Notes under the pieces: model-generated
Told to the model about the DNA's origin: nothing
The model's input: only the letters and a program-made list of their open reading frames with translations
Database searches by the model: none
Shown here: positions 24,642 to 31,193 of the stretch, in pieces
How positions within the stretch are numbered: the first letter of the stretch is position 1
How the letters are laid out: each line of letters opens with the position of its first letter
Translations under genes and position numbers: made by a program
Assembly (NCBI GenBank): GCA_947626385.1
Contig: CANQSD010000006.1
Coordinates: forward strand, 1-34,906
Length of the DNA stretch: 34,906 nt
Source: an uncultured Oscillospiraceae bacterium
GTDB taxonomy: Bacteria > Bacillota > Clostridia > Oscillospirales > Oscillospiraceae
Reading direction: 5' to 3'

Positions 24642-24740
24642 AGCACCACCCCGGCCTCGCTTCGCTCGGCCACCCCTCCGTAGGAGGGGCTGGAGATGGT
24701 GCGTTGAGGGAACGGTTCCAATAAAACGCACCCGCCCCTG
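24642..24740. repeat. Partial palindromic repeat copies in the cluster
   Basis: CACCCCGGCCTCGCTTCGCTCGGCCACCCCTCC (from 24646) is a direct copy of the start of the composite at 24355. GGGAACGGTTCCAATAAAACGCACCC (24708-24733) is an inverse copy of the spacer found at 24409. The cluster is thus built of shuffled modules. Confidence 0.65.
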
Positions 24741-24751
24741 TCTCAGGGCCC

Positions 24752-24879
24752 CCTCCTCGTAGGAGGGGGGCAGGGGGGAAGCGAGCGTAGGACGACAGAA
24801 CGGTTTCGACAAATCGCACCCGTCTCCGACTACGTTGCCCCTCCAACGGAGGGGACAGCCGCGAAGCGGCAGGGGTGGT
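24752..24879 (-). repeat. Composite palindromic repeat, minus-strand copy
   Basis: The reverse complement reproduces the module order of 24355-24481, including CTCGCTTCCCCCCTGCCCCC and the spacer GGGTGCGATTTGTCGAAACC, with scattered substitutions. The two copies thus form a large imperfect inverted repeat with about 270 bp between them. Confidence 0.75.
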
Positions 24880-24912
24880 TCGTGCGGCGGCGGGCCCTTC
24901 CGGCGCTTCGCG

Positions 24913-24960
24913 CCACCTCCCCCAAGGGGGAGCTGGCACGGCCGCAGGCCGTGACTGAAG
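24913..24960 (-). repeat. TCAGTCACGGC palindromic repeat, copy 4 (inverse)
   Basis: Its reverse complement reads CTTCAGTCACGGCCTGCGGC, then CGTGCCAGCTCCCCC, the same two-hairpin element found inside the ribosomal operon at 6911 and 13420-13517. Confidence 0.85.
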
Positions 24961-25022
24961 AGTCCCCAATTGATCATTTTTTCCGTCGGCGTGTACGTCG
25001 GGAAAAATCCCTTTTGTCACGC

Positions 25023-25066
25023 AAAAACTCCCTCCTTGAATTCCATAGAATTCAGGGAGGGAGTTT
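25023..25066 (-). terminator. Terminator of hsp20
   Basis: On the minus strand AAACTCCCTCCCTGAATTC pairs over 19 positions (one G-U) with GAATTCAAGGAGGGAGTTT and continues as TTGC. It lies about 55 bases after the hsp20 stop. Confidence 0.85.
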
Positions 25067-25080
25067 CGCACGTTCCCCTT

Positions 25081-25117
25081 TGGCATTTGAAGGCCGCTTC
25101 GCGGCCTTCAAATGCCA
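25081..25117 (-). other. Long perfect hairpin just after hsp20
   Basis: TGGCATTTGAAGGCCGC pairs perfectly over 17 bp with GCGGCCTTCAAATGCCA around a 3-base loop. It begins 4 bases after the hsp20 stop and has no U-tract. It probably stabilises the mRNA 3' end or assists the terminator beyond it. Confidence 0.75.
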
Positions 25118-25120
25118 GCC

Positions 25121-25576
25121 TTACTCGATCTCCAGCGTGTGGCTCTCGGGGAGCTGCTGCTGTTTCTTGGGCATGGTGAGCTTCAGGACGCCGTTTTCGT
25201 ACTTGGCCTTGATGGCCTTGGCGTCGATGCCGGTGATGTCGAACTGGCGGCTGTACTGGCCGTAGGAGCGCTCCAGGCGGATATAGTTGCCCTTCTTGTC
25301 CTTGTCCTCGTGCTCGGAGTGGCGCTCGGCGTTGATGGTCAGGACGTCGCCGGAGATGTCCAAGTGGATGTCCTTCTTCTCAAAGCCGGGCAGGTCGGCC
25401 TCCAGAAGGTAGCTGTCGCCCTTATCGGAGATGTCGGTCTTGAACTCGGCGATGTCGCCCGTCTCAAAAAAGCCGGTGAAGGGGTCCTCAAAGAACCGCT
25501 TCTCGAAGTCCTCCATGGCCTTGAAGGGGTTGTAGGTGATGTCCTGATTGCGGTGGAAGGGTCTGAGTTCAAACAT
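25121..25576 (-). CDS. Small heat shock protein, Hsp20/alpha-crystallin family
   Basis: Small heat shock proteins form oligomers that hold unfolding proteins until Hsp70 and others refold them. The 151-residue protein has a Phe-rich N-terminus (FEKRFFEDPFTGFF). The alpha-crystallin domain starts near residue 45 (DISDKGDSYLLEADLPGFEKKDIHLDISGDVLTINAER), with the late motif YENGVLKLTMPKK. I moved the start from 25591 to the ATG at 25576, because GGAGG lies 8 bases before it. A perfect CIRCE element lies about 165 bases upstream, so control by the HrcA repressor is likely. Confidence 0.95.
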   Translation of the reverse strand: MFELRPFHRNQDITYNPFKAMEDFEKRFFEDPFTGFFETGDIAEFKTDISDKGDSYLLEADLPGFEKKDIHLDISGDVLTINAERHSEHEDKDKKGNYIRLERSYGQYSRQFDITGIDAKAIKAKYENGVLKLTMPKKQQQLPESHTLEIE

Positions 25577-25741
25577 TTTAAATTCCTCCATTCAAATATT
25601 CCTAGTATGCCCGCCCTGACTTTAAAGATTCCCGATGGGGCGGACCGGGTGTCGGTTCCTGGGCTCTTGCCCTTGTTACGAGCTTATAGTAGTCCCGGAT
25701 TATGAAGAATGGATGGAATTTTTATGAAATTTTTGTGAAAA

Positions 25742-25768
25742 TTAGCACTCTTGACATGAGAGTGCTAA
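25742..25768 (-). promoter_or_regulatory. CIRCE element (HrcA operator) upstream of hsp20
   Basis: TTAGCACTC-N9-GAGTGCTAA is a perfect match to the CIRCE consensus bound by HrcA in heat shock promoters. It lies at the very end of the MATE coding region and encodes the last codons of that gene plus its stop. The nearest downstream gene in the shared direction is hsp20. A weak TTAGCA-18-TAATTT promoter may overlap it. Confidence 0.92.
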
Positions 25769-27166
25769 TTTTGCCTGTCCTGGGGCGCCGAGCTCCCGGT
25801 AGGTCTGGCGGATGAGGACGGCGGCCAGGAGGAAGGTGAGGAGGTCCGAGACGGGCATGGAGTAGAGGACCCCGTCCAGGCCCCAGAAGAGGGGGAGGAG
25901 CAGGGCAAAGCCCACGCCGAAGAGGATCTCCCGCACCATGGAAAGCGCCGTGGAGGCCGCCGCCTTGCCCATGGCCTGGAGGAAGATGAAGCACGCCTTA
26001 TTGACGCAGGCGAAGACCACCATACAAAGGTAGATCCGGAAGGCCCGGACGGCGAAGTCCGTATAGTAGGCGCTTTCGTGGGCCGCGCCGAAAAGACCGA
26101 TGAGCGCCTGGGGGAAGCACTCCACGATGACGAGGGCAACGAGGCCCACGGCGGCCTCGGCGATCAAAAGCCGGGTGAACAGGGCCTTGACGCGATGCCT
26201 CAGGCCCGCGCCCATGTTGAAGCCGGCGATGGGGATGCACCCGGCGGCCATGCCCACCACGACGGAGATGACGATCTGGAAGAACTTCATGACGATGCCC
26301 ACCACCGCCATGGGAATCTGGGCGTATTGGGCCTGCCCGAACACCGGGTCCAGGGCCCCGTACTTGCGGATCATGTTGTTGATGGCGGCCATGGCGGCCA
26401 CCAGAGAGATCTGGGACAGGAAGCTGGTGATACCCAGCGTCAGCGTCCGGGCGCAGATGTGCCGGTCGGGGACGTAGTCGCCCTTTCCGGGCTTGATGAC
26501 GCGCATATGGAGGAGATACCACACCGACAGCGCCGCCGTGACAAGCTGCCCCAGCACTGTGGCTACTGCCGCACCGGTCATGCCCCAGCGGAAGACGAAG
26601 ATGAACACCGGGTCCAGGATGGTGTTGAGCGCCGCCCCGGCCAGGGTGGAGGCCATAGCGAAGCGCGGCGCGCCGTCGGCGCGGATCACCGGGTTCATGC
26701 CCTGGCCGAAGACGTAAAAGGGGATGCCCAGGCTGATCCAGAAGAAGTATTCCTTGGAGAGCCGGAAGGTCTCCGCGTTCACGGTGCCGCCGAAGACGGT
26801 GATGATGGGGTCGGCGAAAAGAAGATAGAGGGCGCACAGGGCAAGGCCGCCGGCGGTGAGCATCACCACGCAATTGCCCATGCTCCTTTTGGCGTCTCCC
26901 GGCTTGCCCATGCCAAGGCTCAGGCTCACAAAGGCGCAGCAGCCGTCCCCGGCCATGACGGCGACGGCCAGGGCGATGACCGTCAGCGGGAAGACCACCG
27001 TGTTGGCCGCGTTGCCGTAGGAGCCCAGATACGAGGTGTTGGCGATGAAAATCTGGTCCACGATGTTGTAAAGCGCCCCCACCAGCAGGGAGATGACGCA
27101 GGGCACGGCGTACCGCGCCATGAGCTTCCCCACGCTCTGGGAGCCTAAAAACTGGTTGGTTTCCAT
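25742..27166 (-). CDS. MATE family efflux transporter
   Basis: MATE proteins expel drugs or metabolites using a sodium or proton gradient. The 474-residue protein has about twelve membrane segments and family features such as LMARYAVPCVISLLVGALYNIVDQIFIANTSYLG near the start, a second MatE repeat from about residue 235, and the GFNMGAGLRHRVK loop. The start is the ATG at 27166 with GGAAAGGAAA upstream; the track start at 27187 lacks a site. Its last nine codons coincide with a CIRCE element. A terminator hairpin lies just before its ribosome binding site, so attenuation is possible. Substrate is unknown. Confidence 0.94.
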   Translation of the reverse strand: METNQFLGSQSVGKLMARYAVPCVISLLVGALYNIVDQIFIANTSYLGSYGNAANTVVFPLTVIALAVAVMAGDGCCAFVSLSLGMGKPGDAKRSMGNCVVMLTAGGLALCALYLLFADPIITVFGGTVNAETFRLSKEYFFWISLGIPFYVFGQGMNPVIRADGAPRFAMASTLAGAALNTILDPVFIFVFRWGMTGAAVATVLGQLVTAALSVWYLLHMRVIKPGKGDYVPDRHICARTLTLGITSFLSQISLVAAMAAINNMIRKYGALDPVFGQAQYAQIPMAVVGIVMKFFQIVISVVVGMAAGCIPIAGFNMGAGLRHRVKALFTRLLIAEAAVGLVALVIVECFPQALIGLFGAAHESAYYTDFAVRAFRIYLCMVVFACVNKACFIFLQAMGKAAASTALSMVREILFGVGFALLLPLFWGLDGVLYSMPVSDLLTFLLAAVLIRQTYRELGAPGQAKLALSCQEC

Positions 27167-27184
27167 AGAGATTTCCTTTCCAGA

Positions 27185-27234
27185 CAAAAAAATAGCGCGG
27201 CATCTGAGCTGGACTTACGCATCAGATGCCGCGC
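27185..27234 (-). terminator. Terminator or attenuator before MATE gene
   Basis: On the minus strand GCGCGGCATCTGA pairs perfectly with TCAGATGCCGCGC (13 bp, 14-base loop) and is followed by TATTTTTTTG. It sits after the aroQ gene but also just after the predicted MATE promoter. It may end the aro operon, attenuate the MATE gene, or both. Confidence 0.85.
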
Positions 27235-27245
27235 GTTCGGTTTGT

Positions 27246-27274
27246 ATTGTAGCACTTTTTGACGCCGTGGTCAA
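27246..27274 (-). promoter_or_regulatory. Sigma-A promoter for MATE gene
   Basis: On the minus strand TTGACC (27269-27274) is followed after 17 bases by TACAAT (27246-27251). Transcription would start near 27239, only a few bases before the terminator hairpin. Confidence 0.72.
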
Positions 27275-27311
27275 AGGACATTCTGCACAAAAATGGGGAA
27301 CGCTGTGATGT

Positions 27312-27743
27312 TCAATTTGCCCCGCCGGCAAGATACCGCAGGGCCTCCAGGTAGCCCTCGAAGCCGTGGCCCTTGACGGTCATGACGCAGGCGGCGCGGA
27401 TGTAGCTTGTACGGCGGAAGTCCTCCCGGGTGTCGGGGTCGGAGATGTGGACCTCCACGGTGGGGATGCCCACGGCCTTGACGGCGTCCAGGAGGGCGAC
27501 GCTGGTGTGGGTATACGCGCCGGGGTTGATGACGATGCCGTCCGCGCGCCCGTAAGCGCCCTGGATGGCGTCCACCAGGGCCCCCTCGTGATTGGACTGG
27601 AAAAATTCCACCTCCACCCCCAGCCTGTCCGCCTCGGCGCGGATCAAGGCCACGAGGTCGGCGTAGGTGGCGCTGCCGTAAATGGCGGGCTCGCGGATGC
27701 CCAGCATATTGAGGTTGGGGCCGTTAAGCACCAGTATTTTCAC
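27312..27743 (-). CDS. aroQ: 3-dehydroquinate dehydratase, type II
   Basis: This enzyme converts 3-dehydroquinate to 3-dehydroshikimate, step three of the shikimate pathway. The 143-residue type II protein shows LVLNGPNLNMLGIREPAIYG with the active-site loop Arg and Tyr, QSNHEGALVDAI, INPGAYTHTSVAL and the catalytic His in VEVHISD. It is the last gene of the aro operon and overlaps the 3' end of the aroE/aroK fusion gene by 20 bases. Confidence 0.97.
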   Translation of the reverse strand: MKILVLNGPNLNMLGIREPAIYGSATYADLVALIRAEADRLGVEVEFFQSNHEGALVDAIQGAYGRADGIVINPGAYTHTSVALLDAVKAVGIPTVEVHISDPDTREDFRRTSYIRAACVMTVKGHGFEGYLEALRYLAGGAN

Positions 27744-28968
27744 AAAAATCCCTCCAGATCTCCTCGGCGGCGTCCTCCAGGGCGCCGTTATTTTGGACGG
27801 TCACATCGGCGAAGCGGGCGTAGAGAGGGTCCCGAACCGCGTAGAGCGCCCGGAGGCCCTCGATCCCCCCGGCGGAAAGGGGCCGGCCCCGGGTGGATAG
27901 CTCCTCCAGATGCCGCTCTATGCGGTAGATACGGCCTGTCTGGTGGAGGAGGGGGTAGTTCTCCGGGACGGTGACGCACCCGCCGCCGGTGGTGACGATT
28001 TTCCCGCCGGAGGCGCAGACCTCCCGAAGAAGCGATGTCTCCAGCTTCCGGAATTCCGCCTCGCCCCGGCTTGTGATGATGTCGCCGGGACGGACGCCCT
28101 CGCGTTTCAGGATGAGCTTGTCGATGTCCACCAGCTCCCGGCCGGAGAGGGCGGCGACAAACTTGCCCACGGTGGTCTTGCCGGAGCCGGGCATCCCGAT
28201 AAGGACGATGTTGGTCACGTCCCTGGCCAGGGACGCGGCGATTTTTTCAACGGCGGCGTCCTCGAAGCTTTTGTGGAAAAACCGCTGTTCCGCCGCCTTC
28301 GCCTGGGCCACCAGCATGGCAAGACCCCCGGCATGGGGGATGCCCAGCTCCTCGGCCTGCATGAGAAGCCCGGTGCGGATGGGGTTGTAGACCACGTCCA
28401 TCACGCCCTGAAGGCGCGGAAAGGCCCGCAGGTCCATAGGCGCGGCGGGGCAATTGGGGTACATGCCCACGGGAGTGGTGTTGATGAGGATCTGGGTGTC
28501 GGCATTGCGCTCCAGATTCCCGTAGTGATTCTCTCCGGAGCGGGAGATGACCACGATCTCCCGCGCGCCCAGGGCCTTCGCCGCCGCCGTGGCGGTGCGG
28601 GAGGTGCCGCCGGAGCCGAGAATGGCCACCTTTTTGCCGTTGGGGTCGATGCCGCCCCGGCGCAGGGCGTACCGGAGGCCGTCGATGTCGGTGTTATAGC
28701 CGTAGAGCTTCCCGCCCCGGTTGACCACGGTATTGATGGCGCCGATCTCCAGCGCCGTGGGCTCCACGCTGTCCACGTACTTGAACACCTCCCGCTTGTA
28801 GGGGATGGTCACGTTGACGCCCCCCAGGTCGGGACGGCGCAAAAAGCCCTCCAGCTCCTCGGGGGGGAGCTCGTAGAGCTTATACCCCTTGCACCCCAGG
28901 GCGGCGTGGATCTGGGGCGACCAGCTGTGCCCCAGCTTGCCGCCGATGAGGCCGAAGATACGGTACAT
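27724..28968 (-). CDS. aroE-aroK fusion: Bifunctional shikimate dehydrogenase / shikimate kinase
   Basis: One 414-residue protein joins two consecutive pathway steps: reduction of 3-dehydroshikimate, then phosphorylation of shikimate. Residues 1 to about 245 are shikimate dehydrogenase: GKLGHSWSP, catalytic Lys58 in NVTIPYK, GYNTDIDG with Asp94, the NADP loop GSGGTSRT, and a GLAMLVAQA end. Residues about 252-414 are shikimate kinase: Walker A GMPGSGKTT, DIDKLI, SRGEAEFRKLE, TGGGCV and the lid arginines of RGRPL. All key residues of both halves are visible. I start at the ATG at 28968 with AGGAGG; the track extends 42 codons into pheA. Confidence 0.96.
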   Translation of the reverse strand: MYRIFGLIGGKLGHSWSPQIHAALGCKGYKLYELPPEELEGFLRRPDLGGVNVTIPYKREVFKYVDSVEPTALEIGAINTVVNRGGKLYGYNTDIDGLRYALRRGGIDPNGKKVAILGSGGTSRTATAAAKALGAREIVVISRSGENHYGNLERNADTQILINTTPVGMYPNCPAAPMDLRAFPRLQGVMDVVYNPIRTGLLMQAEELGIPHAGGLAMLVAQAKAAEQRFFHKSFEDAAVEKIAASLARDVTNIVLIGMPGSGKTTVGKFVAALSGRELVDIDKLILKREGVRPGDIITSRGEAEFRKLETSLLREVCASGGKIVTTGGGCVTVPENYPLLHQTGRIYRIERHLEELSTRGRPLSAGGIEGLRALYAVRDPLYARFADVTVQNNGALEDAAEEIWRDFCENTGA

Positions 28969-28969
28969 C

Positions 28970-30112
28970 TCAGACCTCCTGATAGTTGCCCAGATACCGG
29001 AGGGACCGGCAGGAGTGCTCCAGACTCTCCAGCATATCCACCACCTTGGGGTCGCGGACGCTGGCCTCGATCTCGAAGAAGAAGAGGAACTCAAAGTCGT
29101 GGCCCACCATGGGGCAGGACTCCAGCTTTATCAGGTTCAGCTCCAGCGCGGAGATGTGGCTCAGCACATCGTAGAGCGCGCCGGGGCGGTGCTCACAGGA
29201 GAGGACCAGGGTGATGCGGTTGGCGCCGGGGTAGACCACGGGCTTTTTGGCCACGCAGATGAAGCGGGTGTAGTTGTTATCGGAGTTCTGGATGCGCCCG
29301 CAGTCCAGGGCCTCCAGGCCGTAGAGCTCGGCGCAGTTGGAGCTGGAGAGGGCCGCTACGGTGTTGTCCGGGCACTGGGAGACATATTTGGCGGCCACGG
29401 CGGTGTTCTCCACCTTCTCCACCTCCACCTTGTCCCCCAGGGACTTGAGGAACCGGTCGCACTGACCCAGGGCCTGCTCGTGGGAGACGATCTTGCGGAT
29501 GTCGGAAAGCTTCGTCCCGGGCTTTACCAGCAGCTCGTGGGAGATGCAAAGCCGCTCGGAGCGGACAATGGAGACGTTTTTCACCTGGAGAAGGTCGTAG
29601 ACCGCCCGGACGGACCCGTTGGAGCTGTTCTCAATGGGCAAAATCCCGAAGGTGCAAAGACCCGACTCCACCGCGTCGAAGACGGCCTCGAAGGTCTTGA
29701 AGTAGATGATGTTCCCACGGGGGAACATCCGGTCCGCCGCCATCTGGGAGTAAGCCCCCTCCACCCCTTGACAGGCCACCAGACCCGTCTCCGGGAAGAG
29801 CTCAGGAGTCTCCGCGAGGGACTTCTCGATGAAGTCGCGCACGTGGGAGCCGGTCTTCAAAAAGGTGCGCTGATAGGTGCGGCTCAGCTCCAGCACCGTG
29901 GAGAAGAGCCGGTGGGAGTAAAGGTCAAAGTCCCCGGAGCGCTCCTGTACGGCCCGCAGGATCTCCCGCTCCCGCTCCTTGTTGAGGATGGGCAGGCCCT
30001 CCCTGGATTTCACCTCGGCGATCTCGCGGGACAGCTCCATGCGGTCCAGGAACAGCCTCAGAAGCTCGCTGTCGATCCCGTCGATTTTTTTGCGGATCTC
30101 AGTCATTTCCAT
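28970..30112 (-). CDS. pheA: Bifunctional chorismate mutase / prephenate dehydratase
   Basis: This enzyme turns chorismate into prephenate and then phenylpyruvate for phenylalanine. The 380-residue protein has an AroQ-type mutase helix bundle (IRKKIDGIDSELLRLFLDRM, about 1-90). The prephenate dehydratase domain spans about 108-285 (GVEGAYSQMAADRMF, GILPIENSSNGSV, and the catalytic NYTRF). A C-terminal ACT domain follows (HRPGALYDVLSHI). The phenylalanine-binding ACT motif, normally ESRP, reads ESCP, which may affect feedback inhibition. The start at 30112 overlaps aroC; the ATG six bases later is an alternative. Confidence 0.96.
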   Translation of the reverse strand: MEMTEIRKKIDGIDSELLRLFLDRMELSREIAEVKSREGLPILNKEREREILRAVQERSGDFDLYSHRLFSTVLELSRTYQRTFLKTGSHVRDFIEKSLAETPELFPETGLVACQGVEGAYSQMAADRMFPRGNIIYFKTFEAVFDAVESGLCTFGILPIENSSNGSVRAVYDLLQVKNVSIVRSERLCISHELLVKPGTKLSDIRKIVSHEQALGQCDRFLKSLGDKVEVEKVENTAVAAKYVSQCPDNTVAALSSSNCAELYGLEALDCGRIQNSDNNYTRFICVAKKPVVYPGANRITLVLSCEHRPGALYDVLSHISALELNLIKLESCPMVGHDFEFLFFFEIEASVRDPKVVDMLESLEHSCRSLRYLGNYQEV

Positions 30113-31193
30113 ATCCTTGTTCCTCCAAAAGTATGTCTAACAGGGTAAAGGCCGTGACGGCCTCGATGACCGGGACGGCGCGGACAGCCACGCATGGGTC
30201 GTGGCGGCCCTTGACGGTGAGCTCCTCCGGCTCCATGGTGGAAAGGCGCACACTTTGCTGGGGCTTCCCGACGGAGGGGGTGGGCTTCATGGCGCATTTG
30301 AGGACCAGGGGCATCCCGGTGGTGATGCCGCCGATGATGCCGCCGGCGTCGTTTTTGGCGGTACAGATTTCACCGTTTTCCACGATGTACGGGTCGTTGT
30401 GCTCGCTTCCCCGCATGGCCGCGGCCTCGAAGCCCGCGCCGAACTCCACGCCCTTCACCGCCGGGACGCCGAAGAGCGCGGCGGCGAGGTGGTTTTCCAC
30501 TCCGTCGAACATGGGCGAGCCAAGGCCCACGGGGAGGCCCACGGCGGCGCACTCGACGACGCCGCCCACGCTGTCCGCCTCCGCCCGCGCCGCCTCGATC
30601 TCGGCGGCCATCCGCGCCCCGGCCTCGTCCGAGAGGACGGGGATGGGCTTTTGCGCCACGGCATCAAAGAGCGCCTTCGTGGGGCGGAGGGGGAAGGGTT
30701 CGTCGCGCTCCTTCCCGACGGAGAGCAGGTGCGCGCCCACGTAAATGCCCTTGGTTTCTAAAATCTGCCTGGCAATGCCCCCGGCGATACAAAGGGGGGC
30801 GGTGAGGCGGCCGGAAAAATGCCCGGAGCCACGCATATCCACGTCCGTGCCGTAGCGCATTTTAGCGGTGTAGTCGGCGTGGGAGGGGCGGGGCAGATCG
30901 GTGAAATCGGCGTAATCGCCGGAGCGGGTGTCGGTATTTTCAATGACCGCGCAAAGGGGTGACCCGGCGGTGACGCCGTCCGCAAGGCCGGAGAGAAACA
31001 CCGGCCGGTCGTCCTCCCGTCGTTGGGTGGTCAGGCGCGAGGTCCCCGGCTTGCGGCGGGAGAGGAAGCCGTACAGCGCCTCCTCGTCGAGCCTGAATCC
31101 GGCGGGCAGGCCGTCCACGACGACGCCGATGGCCTTGCCGTGGGACTGGCCGAAGACCGAGATCTTCAAAGCTTTTCCGATTTCAGAGGACAT
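30099..31193 (-). CDS. aroC: Chorismate synthase
   Basis: Chorismate synthase uses reduced FMN to remove phosphate from EPSP, the last common step to aromatic compounds. The 364-residue protein has the signature GQSHGKAIGVVVDGLPAG, the RRKPGTS..TTQRREDD loop, SGRLTAPLCIAGG and IIGGITTGMPLVLKCAMKPTPS. The start used is the ATG at 31193 with GGAGGG upstream, 33 bases inside the track ORF. It overlaps the aroA stop and the pheA start, so the three genes are probably translationally coupled. Confidence 0.97.
   Translation of the reverse strand: MSSEIGKALKISVFGQSHGKAIGVVVDGLPAGFRLDEEALYGFLSRRKPGTSRLTTQRREDDRPVFLSGLADGVTAGSPLCAVIENTDTRSGDYADFTDLPRPSHADYTAKMRYGTDVDMRGSGHFSGRLTAPLCIAGGIARQILETKGIYVGAHLLSVGKERDEPFPLRPTKALFDAVAQKPIPVLSDEAGARMAAEIEAARAEADSVGGVVECAAVGLPVGLGSPMFDGVENHLAAALFGVPAVKGVEFGAGFEAAAMRGSEHNDPYIVENGEICTAKNDAGGIIGGITTGMPLVLKCAMKPTPSVGKPQQSVRLSTMEPEELTVKGRHDPCVAVRAVPVIEAVTAFTLLDILLEEQGYGND

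Noticed and set aside
24355-24960. CRISPR array
   Set aside because: Repeats vary in length, occur in both orientations and are palindromic modules without regular spacers; no cas genes.
25742-25768. CIRCE as evidence for groESL or dnaK here
   Set aside because: The only heat shock gene downstream is hsp20; no chaperonin gene is in the window.
28889-30148. 419-residue plus-strand ORF opposite pheA
   Set aside because: It is a reverse-frame shadow of pheA and the end of aroE/aroK; no ribosome binding site or domain.
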